DNA of 9,213 bases from the NCBI GenBank assembly GCA_039029455.1, contig JBCCGE010000115.1, positions 1 to 9,213 on the forward strand. The letters run 5' to 3'. How positions within the stretch are numbered: position 1 is the stretch's first letter; the number at the start of each line of letters is the position of its first letter. The DNA is from JBCCGE01 sp039029455. GTDB taxonomy: Bacteria > Pseudomonadota > Gammaproteobacteria > Arenicellales > Poriferihabitantaceae. Of this stretch, positions 6,346-9,213 are shown piece after piece. Both the position numbers and the translations under genes were made by a program. The notes beneath the pieces were generated by a model, which saw nothing but the letters and a program-made list of their open reading frames with translations, was not told where the DNA came from and searched no databases.

Positions 6346-7014
6346 ATGAGTGACCAATTTGAGCTGATTGCCCGCGTTCGGGCCCGTTCCGGCACAGGGC
6401 TGGTGCGACGACTGCGTCGCGAGGGTGATGTGCCGGCAGTTTTGTACGGTGGTGACAAAGGCAATATCAGTATTGCGATCAACCACGATGTGCTGTTCCA
6501 CAGTCTTGAAAAAGAAGAATTCCACTCCGCGATTATCGTCATCAATACTGACGGCAAAAAAGAGCAGGCGATTCTGCGAGACGTTCAGCGGCATCCAAAC
6601 AAAAGTCGGATCCTGCACGCCGATTTTCAGCGCGTTGACGACAAAAAAACCCTGACCATGAGTCTGCCGATTCACTTTATCGGAGAAGAGGATTGTGTTG
6701 GTGTAAAGCTCGGCGGTGGATTGATCTCTCACCTTATTAACGAAGTGGAGATTTCCTGTCTGCCAAAGGATTTGCCTGAATCGATCGAGCTTAACGTTGC
6801 TGATTTGAATTTGAATGAATCGCTTCATCTCTCGGACATCAAGTTACCAGATGGTGTCGTTATTCCAACTCTTGAATACGATGAAAACAACGAGCACGAT
6901 CACGCCGTTGTTGCTGTGTCTCCGCCGAAAGTATCCGCCGCTATCGAAGAAGATACAGAGGTTGCCGACGAAGTGACCGAAGAGTCCGCAGGTGATGATG
7001 CAGAAAGCGAGTAA
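6346..7014 (+). CDS. rplY: 50S ribosomal protein L25 / general stress protein Ctc (long form)
   Basis: Binds 5S rRNA in the large ribosomal subunit. This 222-residue form is the long Ctc/TL5 type rather than the short E. coli L25 (94 aa). An N-terminal L25 domain (about 1-93, with R-x-G-T-G-L-V-R-R-L-R-R-E-G-D-V-P-A-V-L-Y-G) is followed by the beta-rich TL5 C-terminal domain (about 97-190) and a very acidic tail (about 195-222). ATG at 6346 has GGAG (6336-6339) 6 nt upstream. A TTG at 6334 overlaps that ribosome-binding site and is rejected. A strong intrinsic terminator follows the stop. The prs-rplY-pth order is conserved in gammaproteobacteria. Confidence 0.96.
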   Translation: MSDQFELIARVRARSGTGLVRRLRREGDVPAVLYGGDKGNISIAINHDVLFHSLEKEEFHSAIIVINTDGKKEQAILRDVQRHPNKSRILHADFQRVDDKKTLTMSLPIHFIGEEDCVGVKLGGGLISHLINEVEISCLPKDLPESIELNVADLNLNESLHLSDIKLPDGVVIPTLEYDENNEHDHAVVAVSPPKVSAAIEEDTEVADEVTEESAGDDAESE

Positions 7015-7028
7015 CACACTCTGAACGG

Positions 7029-7063
7029 AAAAACCCGTTCGGCCCCCCGGACGGGTTTTTTTT
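7029..7063 (+). terminator. Intrinsic terminator after rplY
   Basis: An A-rich lead and ACCCGTTCGG (7033-7042) pair with CCGGACGGGT (7047-7056), with one T-G wobble, around a CCCC loop (7043-7046). Eight T follow (7056-7063), the first of them closing the stem. It should end the tRNA-Gln/prs/rplY transcript. The pth start codon lies only 26 nt beyond the T-tract, leaving little room for a separate promoter. Confidence 0.92.
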
Positions 7064-7089
7064 GTCTACAAAGACTCGACAATCAGGCA

Positions 7090-7677
7090 ATGGAACATCC
7101 CGGTATTTCGCTCATTGTGGGACTTGGCAATCCCGGAAGTCAGCACGCAAACACACGACACAACGTTGGCTTCTGGTTTCTCGCATCACTGCAGACGAGG
7201 TTTTCGTTTACTTTATCTGCGGACAAAAAGGCCAAAGCCGAAGTGGGCAGTTTTTCCTGTGGCAACCGCAATGTCCGGGTGGCGGCACCGCAGACTTACA
7301 TGAATCTCAGCGGTCAGTCCGTCGCACCCCTGGCCAAGTTTTACCGAATTCCGCCCGAGCAAATTCTGGTCATACACGATGAACTGGACATGGCCCCCGG
7401 AGTCGCCCGGATCAAGATCGGCGGCGGACTGGGCGGACATAACGGACTGAAAGACATTACTGCACGTCTGGGCAGTCGGGACTTTGCCCGACTACGTATT
7501 GGAATCGGGCACCCTGGTCACGCCGGTGCGGTGTCGGGGTATGTACTAAAACCACCGCCGGCTGAGCAGAAATCGCTCATTCTTGACAGCCTGGACCGCG
7601 CCGACGCCGTGATAGAGTCGGTCATCCTGGGTGACATGGCTGGCGCTATGCTGGCGCTGCACACAGTGGAAAAGTGA
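7090..7677 (+). CDS. pth: Peptidyl-tRNA hydrolase
   Basis: Releases peptides from peptidyl-tRNAs that drop off the ribosome; monomeric cytosolic esterase. The product has 195 residues (E. coli 194). Conserved elements: LIVGLGNPG at 8-16; catalytic His24 in NTRHNVGFWF (E. coli His20); Asn72 in TYMNLSGQSV (Asn68); Asp97 in IHDELDMAPG (Asp93); and Asn118 in GGLGGHNGLKDI (Asn114). The residue three before the conserved His117 is Leu where E. coli has His, a tolerated position. The ATG at 7090 fits the family N-terminus, but the upstream purine stretch (CAGG) is a weak ribosome-binding site. It follows the rplY terminator closely, so expression may depend on partial read-through or on a promoter overlapping the terminator. 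ychF begins 68 nt downstream. Confidence 0.97.
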   Translation: MEHPGISLIVGLGNPGSQHANTRHNVGFWFLASLQTRFSFTLSADKKAKAEVGSFSCGNRNVRVAAPQTYMNLSGQSVAPLAKFYRIPPEQILVIHDELDMAPGVARIKIGGGLGGHNGLKDITARLGSRDFARLRIGIGHPGHAGAVSGYVLKPPPAEQKSLILDSLDRADAVIESVILGDMAGAMLALHTVEK

Positions 7678-7745
7678 AGACTCGTTTCCTGCTGTGATCA
7701 AATCAGAATTCAGACCCGTTACGACGTTTACCGGAGAGATCAACC

Positions 7746-8840
7746 ATGGGATTTAAATGTGGCATCGTCGGCTTACCGAATGTTGGAAAGTCTACGCTGT
7801 TCAACGCTCTGACCAAATCGAGCGCGGCTCAGGCAGCAAATTATGCGTTTTGCACAATTGATCCCAATGTTGGCATGGTGGAGGTTCCCGATCCCAGACT
7901 GGCTCAACTTCAGGCGATCGTGAACCCTGAAAAAGTCATACCAACCACAATCGAGTTTGTCGATATAGCCGGACTGGTAGCAGGTGCTTCGCAGGGCGAA
8001 GGTCTCGGGAATCGCTTTCTTGCTCACATCCGGGAAGTGGATGCAATTGCCCATGTCGTGCGAGCCTTTGAAGACGGCAACATCACCCATGTCGCCAATG
8101 CCATTGACCCTGCTTCAGACATTGAAACTATTGTCACCGAATTGATACTGGCCGATATGGAAACGGCGGACAAGGCGCTCCAGCGCGCAGAGAAAAACAG
8201 CAAATCAGGTGATAAGGAACAGATTGCTCTGAAAACACTGCTGTCCCGAGTAAAGACTCATCTCGACAGCGGTCAGAGTGTTCGCACTCTTGAACTGTCT
8301 GATAACGAGCTGACAAGTCTTAAGCCGATGTGTTTTCTGACTATAAAACCCACTCTGTACATCGCCAATGTGGCCGAGGAAGGTTTCGAGGAAAATCCGC
8401 ATCTTGAGTCCATCAGGGGCATTGCTGCGAATGAGGGTGCTGTGGTGGTACCGATCTGCGCGTCCATTGAGCAGGAAATTTCTGAACTGGATGCTGAAGA
8501 GGCCGACGTATTTTTAGAGGAAATGGGGCTTAGCGAAGCGGGACTGAACCGCGTCATACGCGCAGGATACGACTTGCTGGGGTTGCACACCTATTTCACC
8601 GCCGGCCCAAAAGAGGTCCGCGCATGGACGGTTCGAATTGGCGCAACCGCACCCCAGGCGGCCGGCGTGATCCACACTGATTTCGAACGGGGTTTTATTC
8701 GTGCAGAAACCACCTCTTTCGATGATTACATCGAGCACAACGGAGAACAGGGTGCCAAAGAGGCCGGTCGTCTCAGACTCGAAGGCAAGGATTATGTCGT
8801 CCAGGATGGAGACGTTATGCACTTCCGGTTCAACGTATAA
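7746..8840 (+). CDS. ychF: Redox-regulated ATPase YchF (Obg family)
   Basis: A universally conserved Obg-family P-loop ATPase that binds ribosomes and is linked to stress responses in E. coli. The 364-residue product (E. coli 363) is collinear throughout: P-loop GLPNVGKST at 9-17, switch I region NYAFCTIDPN at 32-41, DIAGLV from Asp73, then EGLGN. NVAE at 208-211 is the NxxE signature that replaces NKxD and explains ATP rather than GTP preference. The C-terminal TGS domain contains FTAGPKEVRAWT and ends DGDVMHFRFNV. Ala34 replaces the proline found in the usual N-[YF]-P-F-C-T-I motif. ATG at 7746 has GGAG (7733-7736) 9 nt upstream. Placement directly after pth is the classic arrangement. A 9-bp inverted repeat spans the stop codon. 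Confidence 0.98.
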   Translation: MGFKCGIVGLPNVGKSTLFNALTKSSAAQAANYAFCTIDPNVGMVEVPDPRLAQLQAIVNPEKVIPTTIEFVDIAGLVAGASQGEGLGNRFLAHIREVDAIAHVVRAFEDGNITHVANAIDPASDIETIVTELILADMETADKALQRAEKNSKSGDKEQIALKTLLSRVKTHLDSGQSVRTLELSDNELTSLKPMCFLTIKPTLYIANVAEEGFEENPHLESIRGIAANEGAVVVPICASIEQEISELDAEEADVFLEEMGLSEAGLNRVIRAGYDLLGLHTYFTAGPKEVRAWTVRIGATAPQAAGVIHTDFERGFIRAETTSFDDYIEHNGEQGAKEAGRLRLEGKDYVVQDGDVMHFRFNV

Positions 8841-8850
8841 CTGAACCGGA
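8824..8850 (+). repeat. Inverted repeat across the ychF stop codon
   Basis: TCCGGTTCA (8824-8832) and TGAACCGGA (8842-8850) are perfect 9-bp arms around a 9-nt loop that contains the ychF TAA (8838-8840). No T-tract follows, so it is not a standard intrinsic terminator. It ends 4 nt before the AGAGGAG ribosome-binding site of the next gene, so in mRNA it could protect the ychF 3' end or affect translation of the downstream gene. Confidence 0.55.
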
Positions 8851-8854
8851 CCCA

Positions 8855-8860
8855 GAGGAG
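8855..8860 (+). promoter_or_regulatory. Ribosome-binding site that points to an ATT start
   Basis: GAGGAG, preceded by A to give AGAGGAG, lies 8 nt before the ATT at 8869. This is a strong, well-spaced Shine-Dalgarno, and the only start-like codon at the right distance in the downstream conserved frame is ATT. Confidence 0.6.
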
Positions 8861-8868
8861 ACTGGCCT

Positions 8869-9189
8869 ATTCCACTCTCGTTTGAACGCATTAAAGACAC
8901 CCTTGATGAGTATCTGGATCCGGTACTCTCTACTCGACGCACGTCCGCAGAACCCGCACGTGCCCTTCTCCCGCTGTCAAAAGAAGAACAGGAGTTTGTC
9001 CTACACTGGGCCGATGTAATTCGAAAATCAAATTCCGAGATGGCCTATCAGTTTGTCTGCAAAAGTCCACAGGCAATTCGTCTGCTGGGACTTGAAGGCA
9101 CTCGAAGCTGGTTGCTGCAGGCAATGGAAACCTACGATAAGGAAGGGCTCTATCCCGGCAGCGCATCCAGTGCCGCGCTGCCGGGATAG
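8869..9189 (+). CDS. VWA-domain (NorD/CbbO-like) protein, N-terminal part; 3' end probably artefactual
   Basis: The frame from 8869 to about 9164 reads as a real protein start (PLSFERIKDTLDEYLDPVL... then EMAYQF, LLGLEGTRSW and METYDKEGLYPGS). I recognise the pattern A-M-x-x-Y-D-x-x-G-L-Y-P-G-S from the N-terminal region of large NorD/CbbO-type proteins with a C-terminal von Willebrand A domain, partners of MoxR AAA+ ATPases. No VWA domain is visible because the gene is cut. The apparent stop TAG at 9187-9189 lies in the right arm of a perfect inverted repeat that copies the coding strand backwards, so the true gene probably continues past the window. The frame is closed upstream by TGA at 8842 and has no ATG, GTG, TTG or CTG before the conserved region; ATT at 8869, with GAGGAG 8 nt upstream, is the best start. 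Family call moderate, coding status high. Confidence 0.6.
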   Translation: MPLSFERIKDTLDEYLDPVLSTRRTSAEPARALLPLSKEEQEFVLHWADVIRKSNSEMAYQFVCKSPQAIRLLGLEGTRSWLLQAMETYDKEGLYPGSASSAALPG

Positions 9190-9213
9190 AGCCCTTCCTT
9201 ATCGTAGGTTTCC
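9126..9213. repeat. Perfect 39-bp inverted repeat ending at the last base; likely fold-back artefact
   Basis: Bases 9126-9164 and 9175-9213 are exact reverse complements around a 10-nt centre (ATCCAGTGCC). The left arm is coding sequence in frame with the VWA-like gene and covers its conserved ETYDKEGLYPGSA stretch. The right arm is just its reverse complement and stops exactly at the window end. A natural terminator with 39 perfect pairs inside a conserved reading frame would be very unusual. A chimeric read or assembly fold-back at a contig end is the simpler explanation. Confidence 0.9.

Overview
This is a chromosomal housekeeping segment from a gammaproteobacterium. The gene order (hemA divergent from a TPR lipoprotein gene, then lolB, ispE, tRNA-Gln, prs, rplY/ctc, pth, ychF) matches the block known from Pseudomonas aeruginosa (PA4666-PA4673) and its relatives. 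The proteins are clear family members but diverge from the model species, and the right end carries what looks like a fold-back artefact. Both points suggest a contig from an uncultured or poorly sampled lineage.

Layout. Bases 1-31 (minus) hold the first ten codons of hemA. A divergent intergenic region follows, with a good minus-strand promoter candidate for hemA. Bases 250-3723 (plus) form a tight envelope/isoprenoid operon: an LbcA-like TPR lipoprotein, LolB and IspE, with gaps under 30 nt. An agmatinase gene (speB) on the minus strand, 3749-4705, converges on ispE; it is absent from the P. aeruginosa version of the block and looks inserted. Bases 4706-5224 are the only long gene-free stretch. 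They hold a 14-bp palindrome within a cluster of TTCAG/CTGAA motifs, a possible structured transcript of unknown identity that ends in a very strong plus-strand terminator (UUCG loop), and a promoter candidate with a perfect TTGACA. Next come tRNA-Gln(TTG), prs, and rplY with a strong intrinsic terminator, then pth, ychF, and the 5' part of a VWA-domain (NorD/CbbO-like) gene that appears to start at ATT.

How the genes fit together. LbcA-like and LolB proteins belong to outer-membrane lipoprotein biology and IspE to the MEP isoprenoid pathway. The tRNA-Gln, PRPP synthetase, L25, peptidyl-tRNA hydrolase and YchF genes serve nucleotide supply and translation. SpeB makes putrescine from agmatine.

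The coding content is ordinary and I see no defence system, CRISPR array, IS element or prophage. The parts most worth a second look are the 4800-5035 interval, the ATT start at 8869, and the perfect 39-bp inverted repeat that ends exactly at the last base.
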